This document shows positions 35,224-44,269 of a DNA stretch of 64,000 nt, piece after piece (position 1 is the stretch's first letter; every line of letters starts with the position of its first letter). A model generated the notes under the pieces. It saw only the letters and a list, made by a program, of their open reading frames with translations. It was not told the origin of the DNA and ran no database searches. The DNA comes from Halobacillus litoralis. Its GTDB lineage: Bacteria > Bacillota > Bacilli > Bacillales > Halobacillaceae. The stretch is from contig NZ_JAIVAJ010000003.1 of the NCBI RefSeq assembly GCF_020171725.1, forward strand, positions 62,001 to 126,000, given 5' to 3'. The translations under genes and the position numbers were made by a program.

Positions 35224-36233
35224 ATACATGGGCCGTCATGAAGAGGATTCTGAAACAGTTCAAACGGGATAAAAGAAGTGTGGCGCTGATGATTGTGGCT
35301 CCGATGCTTGTGCTGACTCTAATGTGGCTTGTGCTGGATGCAGACGACCAAACGCTTGAGGTTGCCTTGGTTGATGTCCCGGATCAAGTAGAACAACAGC
35401 TAGACGATGACTCAGCTGAGTGGTTGGATCTTTCGCTCTCGGAAGCAGAAAAGTCACTGGAGGAAGGGAATATTGACGCCATGCTTCAGTGGGAGGAGGG
35501 CGCGCCTCTTCTAACTGTAGAAGGCAGCAGTCCAACAACTGGTGGTGAGGTTCAAAAGGTGCTCAGCAGCGCGTTTTCTTCAGGGGCTCAACCTGAGATG
35601 CAGGTGGAGTTCTGGCATGGCACGGATTCGCATGGGTTATTCGATTACGTTGGTCCCGTGTTGATTGGATTCTTCGTCTTCTTCTTCGTTTTCATCGTTG
35701 GAGGGGTTTCCTTCCTGAGGGAGCGAACGCAAGGGACATTGGAGCGACTCCTCGCAACGCCGATCCAGCGCAGGGAGCTTGTATTCGGCTACCTTGGCGG
35801 CTTTGGGATATTCACCATTATCCAGTCGATCATTATTGCGGCCTTCTCCATTTATATTTTGCAGGTTTATATGACGGGGAACTTCTTCTATGTCATCGTC
35901 GTGACGTTCCTGCTGGCTTTGACGGCTTTGAGTCTCGGGACGCTTCTATCAGCGTTTGCCAAAAATGAATTTCAGTTGATCCAATTCATTCCGCTTGTCA
36001 TCATTCCACAGGTTTTCTTCTCGGGGTTGTTTCCGACAGAAGGAATGGCATCGTGGCTTCAGGCAATCGGGAAGATCATGCCGCTTACCTACGGGGCAGA
36101 GGCGCTTAGAGGCATCATGCTTCGAGGGGAAGGGCTTGCCGGGATTCAGTTTGACATCTATATCTTAATCGGATTCTCGATTCTTTTCACGACGTTAAAT
36201 ATATTCGCATTGAAGCGTCATCGCAGTCTATAA
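35220..36233 (+). CDS. ABC-2 type exporter permease
   Basis: 337 residues. One N-terminal helix, an extracytoplasmic domain of about 110 residues, then five to six helices with the ABC-2 pattern (RERTQGTLERLLATPIQRRE, FFSGLFPTEGM). Pairs with the preceding ATPase, probably exporting a drug, toxin or lipid-like compound. Confidence 0.92.
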   Translation: MNTWAVMKRILKQFKRDKRSVALMIVAPMLVLTLMWLVLDADDQTLEVALVDVPDQVEQQLDDDSAEWLDLSLSEAEKSLEEGNIDAMLQWEEGAPLLTVEGSSPTTGGEVQKVLSSAFSSGAQPEMQVEFWHGTDSHGLFDYVGPVLIGFFVFFFVFIVGGVSFLRERTQGTLERLLATPIQRRELVFGYLGGFGIFTIIQSIIIAAFSIYILQVYMTGNFFYVIVVTFLLALTALSLGTLLSAFAKNEFQLIQFIPLVIIPQVFFSGLFPTEGMASWLQAIGKIMPLTYGAEALRGIMLRGEGLAGIQFDIYILIGFSILFTTLNIFALKRHRSL

Positions 36234-36266
36234 TAGAGGGAGATATCCTGCCTAGGAGGCTGTTTT

Positions 36267-36923
36267 ATGAAAGAGTTTGAAGAAATGATGAACACCCTGC
36301 ACCCGCCATCAGAAGAGAAGAAGCTGACGCCCAAACAGGAGCAGATCCTGAAGGCGGCGGTGGAGGTGTTCGCTGAGAAAGGATACGCATCGTCTTCTAC
36401 AAGTGAAATCGCCTCAAGAGCGAATGTTGCGGAAGGCACCATCTTCCGTCACTATAAAACGAAAAAAGAGCTTCTGATCGCGATCGTAAAGCCCTTCATG
36501 AGAGGGTTTGCCGTCCCGTTCTTTGCGGCACGTTTCGTAAATGAAGTATTCGATGTGCCCCCTGAGAAGCTCGAAGATTTACTCAAGACACTCATCAAAA
36601 ACCGTTTCGAATTCGTGAAGGAAAACGCGCCGTTATTGAAGATCGTCCTTCAGGAACTCGCTTTTCACCCCGAGCTGAAGGAGCAGTTCCAGGCCGTTTT
36701 CTACGATGAGATCTTTCCGAAATTCGAGGCGGCGATTGATCAACTGAAGGAAAAAGGAGCGGTCGTCGAATTTTCGAATGCGACGATCATCCGGATGATC
36801 ATGTCCCCGATTATCGGTTTTCTTGTTACACGATTCTTGATTGCGCCGGATCTTCCTTGGGATGATGACAAAGAGCTCGATCAGACGGTTCACTTTATTA
36901 TGCATGGGTTATCCAACTCATAA
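36267..36923 (+). CDS. TetR-family regulator of the ABC exporter
   Basis: 218 residues. N-terminal HTH with SSTSEIASRANVAEGTIFRHY; the C-terminal domain is ligand-binding. It starts 34 bases after the permease with AGGAGG upstream. It probably represses its own operon through the two AGTGAnTnACTCACT-type sites at 34417 and 34463 (inference from position). Confidence 0.9.
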   Translation: MKEFEEMMNTLHPPSEEKKLTPKQEQILKAAVEVFAEKGYASSSTSEIASRANVAEGTIFRHYKTKKELLIAIVKPFMRGFAVPFFAARFVNEVFDVPPEKLEDLLKTLIKNRFEFVKENAPLLKIVLQELAFHPELKEQFQAVFYDEIFPKFEAAIDQLKEKGAVVEFSNATIIRMIMSPIIGFLVTRFLIAPDLPWDDDKELDQTVHFIMHGLSNS

Positions 36924-36924
36924 G

Positions 36925-36954
36925 ACAAGTACTCTCGCAGTACTTGTTTTTTTA
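36925..36954 (+). terminator. Terminator after the tetR gene
   Basis: ACAAGTACT pairs with AGTACTTGT, then seven T. The following 36955-37187 has a TATAAT at about 37122 but no gene that I can support. Confidence 0.92.
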
Positions 36955-37187
36955 TGGCTGTTTAAATGGTTGAGAGAAAGGTAGTCACGACCATTTTGGT
37001 GCATGATAAGACGTGAAACAGTCTAGATTCTTCTTCTCATCAACCGTTTCCGAGGCGTTCAGAGATTGAAAAGGTTGTGAGAGCGGGTGTCTCGTCGGTT
37101 TCTGCACTTATACCATGAGAGATATAATGTCTGCCCTTAATATGGTAAAATATAAGAAAAGCCAGCCTTCATAATAGGGGGAGACAG

Positions 37188-37586
37188 ATGGATAACCTGA
37201 AAGATACAAGATGGAAACAACGGTTTGAAAACTTTGAAAAAGCATTCCTTATTTTAAAGAAATATTCATTTCAAGAGCAGAAGTCAGAGATAGAGGAAGC
37301 GGGTATTATCCATTTTTTTGAAATTACTTTTGAACTCTCCCTTAATGTCATCAAGGACTATCTGGAAGGTGAAGGCTATCAGGTTATAAGTCCTAGAGAA
37401 ACCATTAAACAAGCCTACCAAACTGAATTGATCTCAGATGGACATATCTGGATGGAAGGGTTGTCGAAGCGGACCCTTACAACTCATACGTATGATGAAG
37501 CTTTTGCGGAGAAGTTTGTTGAAGAGGTTAAAAAGGTCTATGTTCCAGCCTTTGACGAACTTTATCAAACGCTAAAAAAAGAATAG
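37188..37586 (+). CDS. HepT-like / HI0074-family nucleotidyltransferase-associated protein
   Basis: 132 residues, all-helical. RWKQRFENFEKAFLILKKY, EAGIIHFFEITFELSLNVIK and SRAN-like catalytic motif region TLTTHTYDEAFAE match the HI0074 substrate-binding family, which includes HepT toxins paired with an MntA nucleotidyltransferase. GGGGGAG precedes ATG 37188. The usual nucleotidyltransferase partner is missing; only its last 35 codons remain just downstream. Confidence 0.82.
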   Translation: MDNLKDTRWKQRFENFEKAFLILKKYSFQEQKSEIEEAGIIHFFEITFELSLNVIKDYLEGEGYQVISPRETIKQAYQTELISDGHIWMEGLSKRTLTTHTYDEAFAEKFVEEVKKVYVPAFDELYQTLKKE

Positions 37587-37600
37587 TAATCCCATACGGG

Positions 37601-37708
37601 TTGAAAAGAACAATTTATCATCAGAGCCTCAGGGAGCATATCGAACGTGAAGGCAAGGTCATCTATAAGAAACAGGAAACGAACAAAAGCGCTGGCCAGA
37701 GCCTCTAG
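37601..37708 (+). pseudogene. C-terminal remnant of an MNT-type nucleotidyltransferase
   Basis: A 35-codon open stretch reads through SLREHIEREGKVIYKKQ, the tail typical of HI0073/MntA-type nucleotidyltransferases (x-E-H-I-x-R-x-G-x-V-I-Y). The catalytic GSR/DxD part is absent, and it starts 15 bases after the HepT-like stop. This points to an internal deletion of the partner gene. Confidence 0.55.
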
Positions 37709-37724
37709 GCTTCCGGCGCTTTCT
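37686..37724 (+). terminator. Terminator after the HepT unit
   Basis: AAAGCGCTGG pairs with CCGGCGCTTT (one G-U), with a weak T-tail. The left arm overlaps the remnant. Confidence 0.7.
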
Positions 37725-37750
37725 GTGTGAAGAGAAGGGAGTGGGCGGCC

Positions 37751-39883
37751 ATGACACGAGTGGTCATCTTAGCCGAGAAGCCCTCGCAGGCGAAAGCCTA
37801 TGCTGAGGCTTTTACCGTACAACAAAAGACAAAGACATACATACAACTGAAGCCGGACGCCACGTTCCCAAGCGGGGCGACGATTACGTGGGGTGTCGGT
37901 CACCTTGTGGAATTAAAAGAACCGCATGACTATAAACCGGAGTGGAAGCGCTGGAAGCTTGAGCAGCTGCCGATCGTACCGGATCGTTTTCTCGAAAAGG
38001 TGTCCAAGGGAAAGTGGGATCAGTTCAAGGAAGTGAAGCGCTTGTTCCAGCAGGCGGATGTCATTGTGAACGGAGCCGATGTCGACCGTGAAGGCTCGAA
38101 TATTTTCTACAGCATTCTCCGCTTAACGGGAGTGAAAGGGAAGCCGATCAAGCGGTTGTGGATCAATTCACTTGAGAAGGATGAAGTGAAGAAAGGGTTC
38201 CAGAATCTTCGTGATAACGATCAGGACTTAAGGATGTTCGATGAAGCGAAGGCGCGTCAGATTAGTGACTGGATGGTCGGGATTAATGCGAGCCGCCTGT
38301 TTACGCTGCATTTGCAGAAGAAAGGGTTCGGAAGCTACTTGTCGATCGGACGTGTGCAGTCGCCGACGGTGTACCTGATTTATCAGCGACATAAGGAAAT
38401 CGAGAACTTTAAGCCGGAACCTTTTTACCAAATTGAAGGGCAGTTCAAGGCAGAGGAAGGCTTGTACAAGGGACTGGCTGAGATTAAGGAAAAGGACAAG
38501 GCGAAGGTGCAGGCGTTGATGGACAAGCACGGGCTGAAGGAAAAAGAGAGGCATTCCGGAGTTGTCCATAAAGTCGATAAGAAGACGAAGCATCAGAAAT
38601 CGCCGAAGCTTCATTCGCTGTCTACGCTGCAGAGTGTCGCGAACAGGCGCTGGAAGTACACGCCGTCCCATACGCTGAAGACGATGCAGAAGCTTTATGA
38701 GAAGCGGCTTGTTTCTTATCCGCGTACGGACTGTAACTTTATCACCAACAGCGAATTCAATTACCTTGTCAAAAATCTGGACGGGTATCAAAAGGCGATG
38801 AATGTTTCGTTCACGCCGGCATCGACACGCCCGAATGGACGCTACGTGAACAGCAGCAAAGTCCAGGAGCACTATGCGATCATTCCGACGAAGACGGTTC
38901 CGACCGAGAAAAAGCTCAACAGCCTGAGCCGTGATGAGCGCAACATCTATAACGAAGTGATGGCGACGACGCTTGCGATGTTCCACGGCGACTACGTCTA
39001 TGAAGAAACGACGATTTGGACGCACGTGAATGAGCTTCCGTTCAAGACGACTGGACGTCGCGACGTCAAGCAAGGGTGGAAGGAGCTTTTTCCAAAGCCG
39101 AAAAAGGAAACGGACCCGAAACTTCCGAACGTGCAGAACGGCGAACAGGTCGCGGCGAACGTGGAGATCAAAGAAAGCATGACGAAACCGCCTAAGCCTT
39201 ATACGGAAGGTCAGCTGATCAACATGATGAAGACGTGCGGAAGGCTGATGGACGATGAGGAAGACGTGGAAATTCTGAAGGAAGTGGAAGGTCTCGGCAC
39301 CGAGGCTACCCGATCGAGCATCATCGAGACGATCAAGGCACAGAAATATATATCCGTTCGAAAAAACAACGTCTATGTCACCAATAAAGGTATCATGCTG
39401 TGTGAAGCGATTGAAGGAACATTGTTATCGAGCCCGTCGATGACCGCGAAATGGGAATCGTATTTGAAAAAGATCGGAAGCGGCGAAGGCTCGAAACAGA
39501 TGTTCATCAAGCAGACGAGTCAGTTCATCGAGAAGCTGATCCAGGAAACGCCTGATGCGATTCAGAACGTGAACATCCGCGATACGGGTGAGGAGAAAAA
39601 GGACTGGAAAGAACCGATTGCCAAATGTCCTGCCTGTCAGACGGGTCAGATTATGGACCGCTATAAATTCTATGCGTGCTCCAATTACAAGAAAGAGTGC
39701 ACCGTCGCCTTTCCGAAGAGGCTTGCTGGGAAGTCGCTGACGCGCAATATGATCAAGACGTTATGTGAGAAGAAGAAGACGAGGGTGCTGAAAGGCTTCA
39801 AAGGGAAGAAAAAGTTCAGTACCGCCCTTGCGCTGGACGAAGAATATAAGATCAAGTTTGATTTCGGGAAACAGAAAGCGTAA
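37751..39883 (+). CDS. topB: DNA topoisomerase III
   Basis: 710 residues, type IA topoisomerase. Toprim domain at the N-terminus (VVILAEKPSQAKAYAEAF, ADVDREGSNIF), SIGRVQSPTVYLI, the catalytic tyrosine Y323 in RLVSYPRTDCNF, and a C-terminal zinc finger (KCPACQTGQIMDRYKFYACS). It resolves single-strand-linked DNA intermediates. ATG 37751 gives the canonical N-terminus; AAGGGAG lies 10 bases upstream. Confidence 0.96.
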   Translation: MTRVVILAEKPSQAKAYAEAFTVQQKTKTYIQLKPDATFPSGATITWGVGHLVELKEPHDYKPEWKRWKLEQLPIVPDRFLEKVSKGKWDQFKEVKRLFQQADVIVNGADVDREGSNIFYSILRLTGVKGKPIKRLWINSLEKDEVKKGFQNLRDNDQDLRMFDEAKARQISDWMVGINASRLFTLHLQKKGFGSYLSIGRVQSPTVYLIYQRHKEIENFKPEPFYQIEGQFKAEEGLYKGLAEIKEKDKAKVQALMDKHGLKEKERHSGVVHKVDKKTKHQKSPKLHSLSTLQSVANRRWKYTPSHTLKTMQKLYEKRLVSYPRTDCNFITNSEFNYLVKNLDGYQKAMNVSFTPASTRPNGRYVNSSKVQEHYAIIPTKTVPTEKKLNSLSRDERNIYNEVMATTLAMFHGDYVYEETTIWTHVNELPFKTTGRRDVKQGWKELFPKPKKETDPKLPNVQNGEQVAANVEIKESMTKPPKPYTEGQLINMMKTCGRLMDDEEDVEILKEVEGLGTEATRSSIIETIKAQKYISVRKNNVYVTNKGIMLCEAIEGTLLSSPSMTAKWESYLKKIGSGEGSKQMFIKQTSQFIEKLIQETPDAIQNVNIRDTGEEKKDWKEPIAKCPACQTGQIMDRYKFYACSNYKKECTVAFPKRLAGKSLTRNMIKTLCEKKKTRVLKGFKGKKKFSTALALDEEYKIKFDFGKQKA

Positions 39884-39901
39884 CGAAAGGGATTTTGTTT
39901 T

Positions 39902-40384
39902 ATGAGTAAGTGGAGTTTGTATCAAGTGCTCGGAATCATCCTGCTTGTTGCTGCGTTTATCCTGTTTGATTGGATGGCAGGCGACTTTATCAATGTGCTG
40001 GCGTCCATGGAGTCCGAAATCGGCATGCAGCTCTTTGTCGGCTCTGTCATCTACCTGCTCGTGAGTTTCAATTATTTGATGCTCTATTGGCAGATGCAGA
40101 AGAAGGACTCAGCCTTCTTCGACCGCCCTGTGTGGGAAAAAGGGCCGCTCGTTTTCGGAGTCATGGAAGGGCTTCTCATTGTACTCTTCCTATGGTTTGG
40201 ACTTGCGGGGGACCCTGTCAGTCAACAATGGTTGGTCCACGCATTCCTCGTCCTGTTCATTTCGGTTACTTATCTATTGATTGTATCGATTGTGTCCAAG
40301 TATGTAGATAAAGATGAATCGGTGATCAAGTCGAGTTATGCCGGCACGGTCGTTTTCCTGATTGTCGCAATCTTGCTCGTTTAA
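39902..40384 (+). CDS. Hypothetical membrane protein, 160 aa
   Basis: Five predicted membrane helices and short loops; no family recognised. It begins 18 bases after topB with AAAGGGA upstream, so it may be transcribed with it, and is followed by a terminator. Confidence 0.7.
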   Translation: MSKWSLYQVLGIILLVAAFILFDWMAGDFINVLASMESEIGMQLFVGSVIYLLVSFNYLMLYWQMQKKDSAFFDRPVWEKGPLVFGVMEGLLIVLFLWFGLAGDPVSQQWLVHAFLVLFISVTYLLIVSIVSKYVDKDESVIKSSYAGTVVFLIVAILLV

Positions 40385-40405
40385 CTCGTTGAAAAAAACA
40401 TTAGT

Positions 40406-40438
40406 AGTCTGTCCAAAATGGGGCAGGCTCTTTTTTTA
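40406..40438 (+). terminator. Terminator after the 160-aa membrane protein
   Basis: AGTCTGTCC pairs with GGGGCAGGCT, then seven T. Confidence 0.85.
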
Positions 40439-40451
40439 TTTCTCATAAAAA

Positions 40452-40462
40452 GTAATGATTAC
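40452..40462. promoter_or_regulatory. Zur box 1 upstream of the zinc-binding protein gene
   Basis: GTAATGATTAC inside AAAAGTAATGATTACTATTT, matching the Bacillus Zur pattern TnnTAATnATTAnnA. Confidence 0.8.
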
Positions 40463-40474
40463 TATTTACAAAGT

Positions 40475-40485
40475 GTAATCATTAC
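40475..40485. promoter_or_regulatory. Zur box 2
   Basis: GTAATCATTAC, centred 23 bases from box 1 and overlapping the AT-rich promoter, consistent with zinc-dependent repression. Confidence 0.8.
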
Positions 40486-40523
40486 GATAATATATGTTGT
40501 GACATAGAAGGAGGAATAACAAA

Positions 40524-42113
40524 ATGAAGAAATGGATGTTTCTATTATCTATACTTACCCTTCTCGTCCTTGCAGCTTGCGGGGGAGAAGAAGCGACTAG
40601 TGGAAATGGCGAGGAAGAGGAGAGTGAACCTTCCGCTGAACCGTTAAAACTGTTCACGACCGTTTATCCACTTCAGTTTTTTGCACAGGAAGTAGCGGGT
40701 GAGGAGGCGGACGTTGAATCGATTCTGCCACCTGGATCGGACCCTCATACGTATGAGCCGACATCGAAGGAAATGATCGAGATCGCGGACGCGGATGCCT
40801 TTATTTATAATGGAGCGGGACTTGAGGCATACGCAGAGAAAATTGCAAGTTCCGTTGGATCGGAATCTGTACAAGTGGTTGAAGCCTCTAAAGGGATGGA
40901 CCTGGCAGAACACGCCCACAATCACGACCACGGACACGATCATGGGGACCAGGACCCTCACGTGTGGCTTGACCCGATGCGTTCCGTTCAATTAGCAGAA
41001 AAAGTGAAAGATACGCTGGTAGAATTGAGACCGGAGAAAGAAGCGGTTTTCACGGAAAACTTTGAAACTTTGAAAGCAGAGCTTGAAGAGCTGGACCAAC
41101 AGTTCTCATCACAGCTTGAATCTTTACCAGGCAGCTACATCATCGTTTCCCATGCAGCTTACGGCTACTGGGAAGAGGCTTATGGGATTAAGCAAATCGC
41201 CGTTTCCGGCCTAAGCCCGACGAACGAACCTTCTCAGAAGGATTTGGAAAATATCGTTGAGAAGGCCAATCAATATGGATTGAACTACGTCTTCTTTGAA
41301 CAAAATGTTACACCGAAAATCGCAGACGTCGTGCGTAAGGAGATCGGAGCAGAAGCATTGAGACTCCATAACGTCTCCGTGCTGACAGAAGAGGATATCC
41401 AGAATGAAGAAACGTACTTTACGTTGATGGAACACAACCTGGAACAGCTGACCACTGCACTTTCCGAAGCGCAATCTGTACCAGAAGAAGATCATGGCCA
41501 CGACCACGGAGACGAGCATGACCATGAGCATGGAGAGGAACACAGCCATAACCACGGACATGCATCAGGTGAAGAAGCCCAGAAAATCTACGACGGCTAC
41601 TTTGAGGACGAGCAGATCAAAGACCGTACGCTCGCGGACTGGGAAGGCGACTGGCAGTCTGTCTATCCTTACCTGAAGGACGGAACGCTTGATGAAGTGT
41701 TTGCCCACAAAGCAGAAGAAGGCGACAAGACAGCCGAGGAGTATAAAGCGTACTATACGAAGGGATATCAAACCGATGTAGATCGCATCGTCATCGACGG
41801 AGACACCTTCACTTTTTACCAGAATGGAGAGGAGATGTCCGGGAGCTACACGTACGATGGATATGAAGTGTTAACCTATGAAGCCGGTAACCGTGGTGTT
41901 CGTTATGTATTCAAGCTCACCGATGAACAGGGCGATATGCCGCAATACATCCAGTTCAGCGACCACAGCATCTACCCGACAGACGCGCATCACTACCACT
42001 TATACTGGGGCGATGATCGCGCAGCGCTTCTGGAAGAAGTCGAGCACTGGCCGACGTATTATCCGTCTGATTTGAGCGGTGAGGAAATTGCGCATGAGAT
42101 GATGGCGCATTAA
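40524..42113 (+). CDS. adcA: Zinc-binding lipoprotein with fused ZinT/YodA domain (AdcA type)
   Basis: 529 residues. Lipoprotein signal VLAAC; cluster A-I zinc-binding protein domain (PLQFFAQEVAG, PPGSDPHTYEPTSK, PHVWLDPMRSV, VSHAAYGYWEEAYG); a first His-rich loop (about 130-145) and a second His-rich linker (about 325-350) joining a C-terminal ZinT domain (YFEDEQIKDRTLADWEGDWQ, TDAHHYHLYWGDD). It captures zinc outside the cell. Two Zur boxes precede it. No zinc permease or ATPase gene is beside it, so the membrane part is encoded elsewhere. Confidence 0.95.
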   Translation: MKKWMFLLSILTLLVLAACGGEEATSGNGEEEESEPSAEPLKLFTTVYPLQFFAQEVAGEEADVESILPPGSDPHTYEPTSKEMIEIADADAFIYNGAGLEAYAEKIASSVGSESVQVVEASKGMDLAEHAHNHDHGHDHGDQDPHVWLDPMRSVQLAEKVKDTLVELRPEKEAVFTENFETLKAELEELDQQFSSQLESLPGSYIIVSHAAYGYWEEAYGIKQIAVSGLSPTNEPSQKDLENIVEKANQYGLNYVFFEQNVTPKIADVVRKEIGAEALRLHNVSVLTEEDIQNEETYFTLMEHNLEQLTTALSEAQSVPEEDHGHDHGDEHDHEHGEEHSHNHGHASGEEAQKIYDGYFEDEQIKDRTLADWEGDWQSVYPYLKDGTLDEVFAHKAEEGDKTAEEYKAYYTKGYQTDVDRIVIDGDTFTFYQNGEEMSGSYTYDGYEVLTYEAGNRGVRYVFKLTDEQGDMPQYIQFSDHSIYPTDAHHYHLYWGDDRAALLEEVEHWPTYYPSDLSGEEIAHEMMAH

Positions 42114-42114
42114 T

Positions 42115-42148
42115 AGAGGGAGCGATCACTATTGTGGTCGCTCTTTTA
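42115..42148 (+). terminator. Terminator after adcA
   Basis: AGAGGGAGCGATCAC pairs with GTGGTCGCTCTTTT, loop TATT. Confidence 0.88.
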
Positions 42149-42233
42149 TACTTTCATTCCATTATTCGCCTCTTTCCATTCCAAAAGGTCTATAGGATAC
42201 TAAGGATAGAATACATAGAAAAGGAATGATTTT

Positions 42234-43610
42234 TTGTCTTTGAAAAGTAAAACAGCCAGTCTGTGCGCCGCTTTCCTGCTTGGATCCACGGCGACGGTTG
42301 CAGCTGATCCACTGACGCCTGTCGAAGATTTGAGGGACCTTGTCGAGGAGAAGTACTATCAACCAGTGGAAGAGGACGTGTTGAGTCAAACAACGATTGA
42401 AGGGATTCTCGGTGATCTGGACCCTTACTCTGTCTATTACACAGAAGAAGGCTACCAGCAGTACATCGATTTTATTCAGAATAAAACGATCAGCATTGGG
42501 GTCAAACTGATGGTAAGCGAAAGAGGGCTTGAGGTGACCGACGTGCTGGAAGGAACGACTGCAACGGAAGAAGGGGTTATGGTCGGAGATCTTGTTCATT
42601 CCATCGACGGGGAAACCGTATATGGACGTGCTCTAAGCGATGTGAATGCTGACATCTACGGGCCTGATGGAACGAGTGTGGACGTGACGTTTTATCGTGT
42701 GTCGACCGATTCCTTGGTACCGACATCGTTAACACGTACGATCGAGAAGACGCCGGTTGTTGAAGCGTCAAAACTAGCTGGAAACGTCGGTTATATGAAG
42801 GTATCGATTTTCAATCATGATACAGTGCCGCGTATGCAGGAGGAATTAAGGGAATACGAAGACGTAGAGCACTGGATTCTTGATGTTCAGAACAACCCCG
42901 GTGGTTACGTGACGGCGACGCAGAAGTTTGTCGGTATGTTCGAAGGTGTCGATGTAACGATGAAAATTCATAGCAAGAGCGGAAGCGAGGTACTTCCGTC
43001 AGACCCACAGCCTAAGCAATTTGAAGATGAAGTCGATCTTTTAATCAATGAAAGAAGTGCCAGTGCTTCGGAAGTCGTGGCAGGAGCGTTGCAGGATAGT
43101 GGAAGTGCGACATTATATGGCACAAACACGTTTGGAAAAGGGTTGATGCAGAATACCTTCACCCTTGATCACGGAGGATATGTCGTCCTTACGACTGCAA
43201 GCTTCCGAACGCCTGACGGAAATGCGATCCAAGGAGTCGGCATCTCACCTGATGTAAAAACGACAACGCCGCTGGAAGACGCTCACGAGGATTGGTTCGT
43301 CGACCACCACGAAGCTTACGAGCGCTTGGCCGGTTTGAAAAAAGTGCCGACAGATAAAGTGTTTCATGTTAAGCTGTCTACAGCCGCAGACGTTCATTCT
43401 TTTGTCGAAAACGTACAACTCGTTCACTTAGGTGGAGGAGAGGTGCCGGTTACAATTAACCAGAGCGAAGAGAATGCGGTGGACGTGACGCCGCAGCAAC
43501 CATTGGTAGAAGGGGAGGAATATCTGCTCCTTGTCCACCCGGGATGGGAAAGTGAGAAGGGTGTCCCAAGCGAAAAAGGCGTCATGACAGAGGTCTTAGT
43601 TCGACCATAA
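42234..43610 (+). CDS. Secreted C-terminal processing protease, S41 family with PDZ domain
   Basis: 458 residues. Signal peptide (SLCAAFLLGSTATVAA), N-terminal helical region, PDZ domain (about 80-160), and the S41 protease core with catalytic serine in NERSASASEVVAGAL and lysine in TFGKGLMQ. VQNNPGGYV is the substrate-cleft strand. The C-terminal 80 residues are a non-catalytic extension. Start is TTG 42234 with AAAGGA at 42220-42225. It trims extracytoplasmic proteins. Confidence 0.9.
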   Translation: MSLKSKTASLCAAFLLGSTATVAADPLTPVEDLRDLVEEKYYQPVEEDVLSQTTIEGILGDLDPYSVYYTEEGYQQYIDFIQNKTISIGVKLMVSERGLEVTDVLEGTTATEEGVMVGDLVHSIDGETVYGRALSDVNADIYGPDGTSVDVTFYRVSTDSLVPTSLTRTIEKTPVVEASKLAGNVGYMKVSIFNHDTVPRMQEELREYEDVEHWILDVQNNPGGYVTATQKFVGMFEGVDVTMKIHSKSGSEVLPSDPQPKQFEDEVDLLINERSASASEVVAGALQDSGSATLYGTNTFGKGLMQNTFTLDHGGYVVLTTASFRTPDGNAIQGVGISPDVKTTTPLEDAHEDWFVDHHEAYERLAGLKKVPTDKVFHVKLSTAADVHSFVENVQLVHLGGGEVPVTINQSEENAVDVTPQQPLVEGEEYLLLVHPGWESEKGVPSEKGVMTEVLVRP

Positions 43611-43624
43611 GAGGAGGCTTATAA

Positions 43625-44119
43625 ATGGATAACAATGATATATTAATTCGATTACGCTATGCGCTCGACCTGAAGGATATCGAGATGGTGGAAATCTTTG
43701 AGCTTGGTGGCGAAGATTTCACGAAAGAAGAAGTGAAGAAGATTTTGACGAGAACCGATGATGATCTCGATGAAGACGAGCACATCCGTTGCACGAACAG
43801 CATGCTCGAATCCTTCCTGAACGGGTTCATCACATTCAAGCGCGGTCCACAGAAGACGAAGGACGGCCAGCCGGTGAAGCCGGACCGCTCAATCAAGAAC
43901 TATTCGAGCGTGAATAATGTCATGTTGAAAAAAGTGAAGATCGCCTTGAAGCTGACGAACGAAGATGTGATCGACATCCTCGATGAAGCCGGCGTGACGA
44001 TGACCAAAGGCGAGTTGGGCTCGTTCCTACGCAAGGAAGGTCACAAAAACTATAAAGTCTGCATGGACAAATATGCCCGGAACTTCCTGAAAGGTCTTGC
44101 GATCAGGTATAGAGGCTGA
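43625..44119 (+). CDS. DUF1456 (YehS-family) protein
   Basis: 164 residues with two copies of a helical repeat: the first (ILIRLRYALDLKDIEMVEIF) and second (VMLKKVKIALKLTNEDVIDI) halves align, each ending with an F/L-rich segment. This is the YehS layout; function unknown. AGGAGGCT precedes ATG 43625. It lies 14 bases after the S41 protease and is probably co-transcribed. Confidence 0.88.
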   Translation: MDNNDILIRLRYALDLKDIEMVEIFELGGEDFTKEEVKKILTRTDDDLDEDEHIRCTNSMLESFLNGFITFKRGPQKTKDGQPVKPDRSIKNYSSVNNVMLKKVKIALKLTNEDVIDILDEAGVTMTKGELGSFLRKEGHKNYKVCMDKYARNFLKGLAIRYRG

Positions 44120-44123
44120 AAGT

Positions 44124-44154
44124 AGTTGAGAGCGGTGTGCTCTCAACTTTTTTA
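44124..44154 (+). terminator. Terminator after the DUF1456 gene
   Basis: AGTTGAGAGC pairs perfectly with GCTCTCAACT, loop GGTGT, then T-run. Confidence 0.92.
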
Positions 44155-44227
44155 TAGTGTAAAAGGGAATGAAAGGGACGAGAAGGGAAGTCTCACGACG
44201 CTTTGGTAGAGTCCATTTCTCGACAAA

Positions 44228-44268
44228 AAAGAAGCTTGTCATGAAAGGGATCATGGCAAGCTTCTTTC
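44228..44268 (-). terminator. Terminator of the DUF4870-like gene
   Basis: AAAGAAGCTTG pairs with CAAGCTTCTTT, and CATG/CATG extend the stem. On the minus strand a run of T follows. Confidence 0.88.
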
Positions 44269-44269
44269 G

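Noticed and set aside
38228..39073. 281-residue minus-strand frame
   Set aside because: Lies fully inside topB on the opposite strand, is rich in R/H/L as expected for an antisense shadow, and has no ribosome site.
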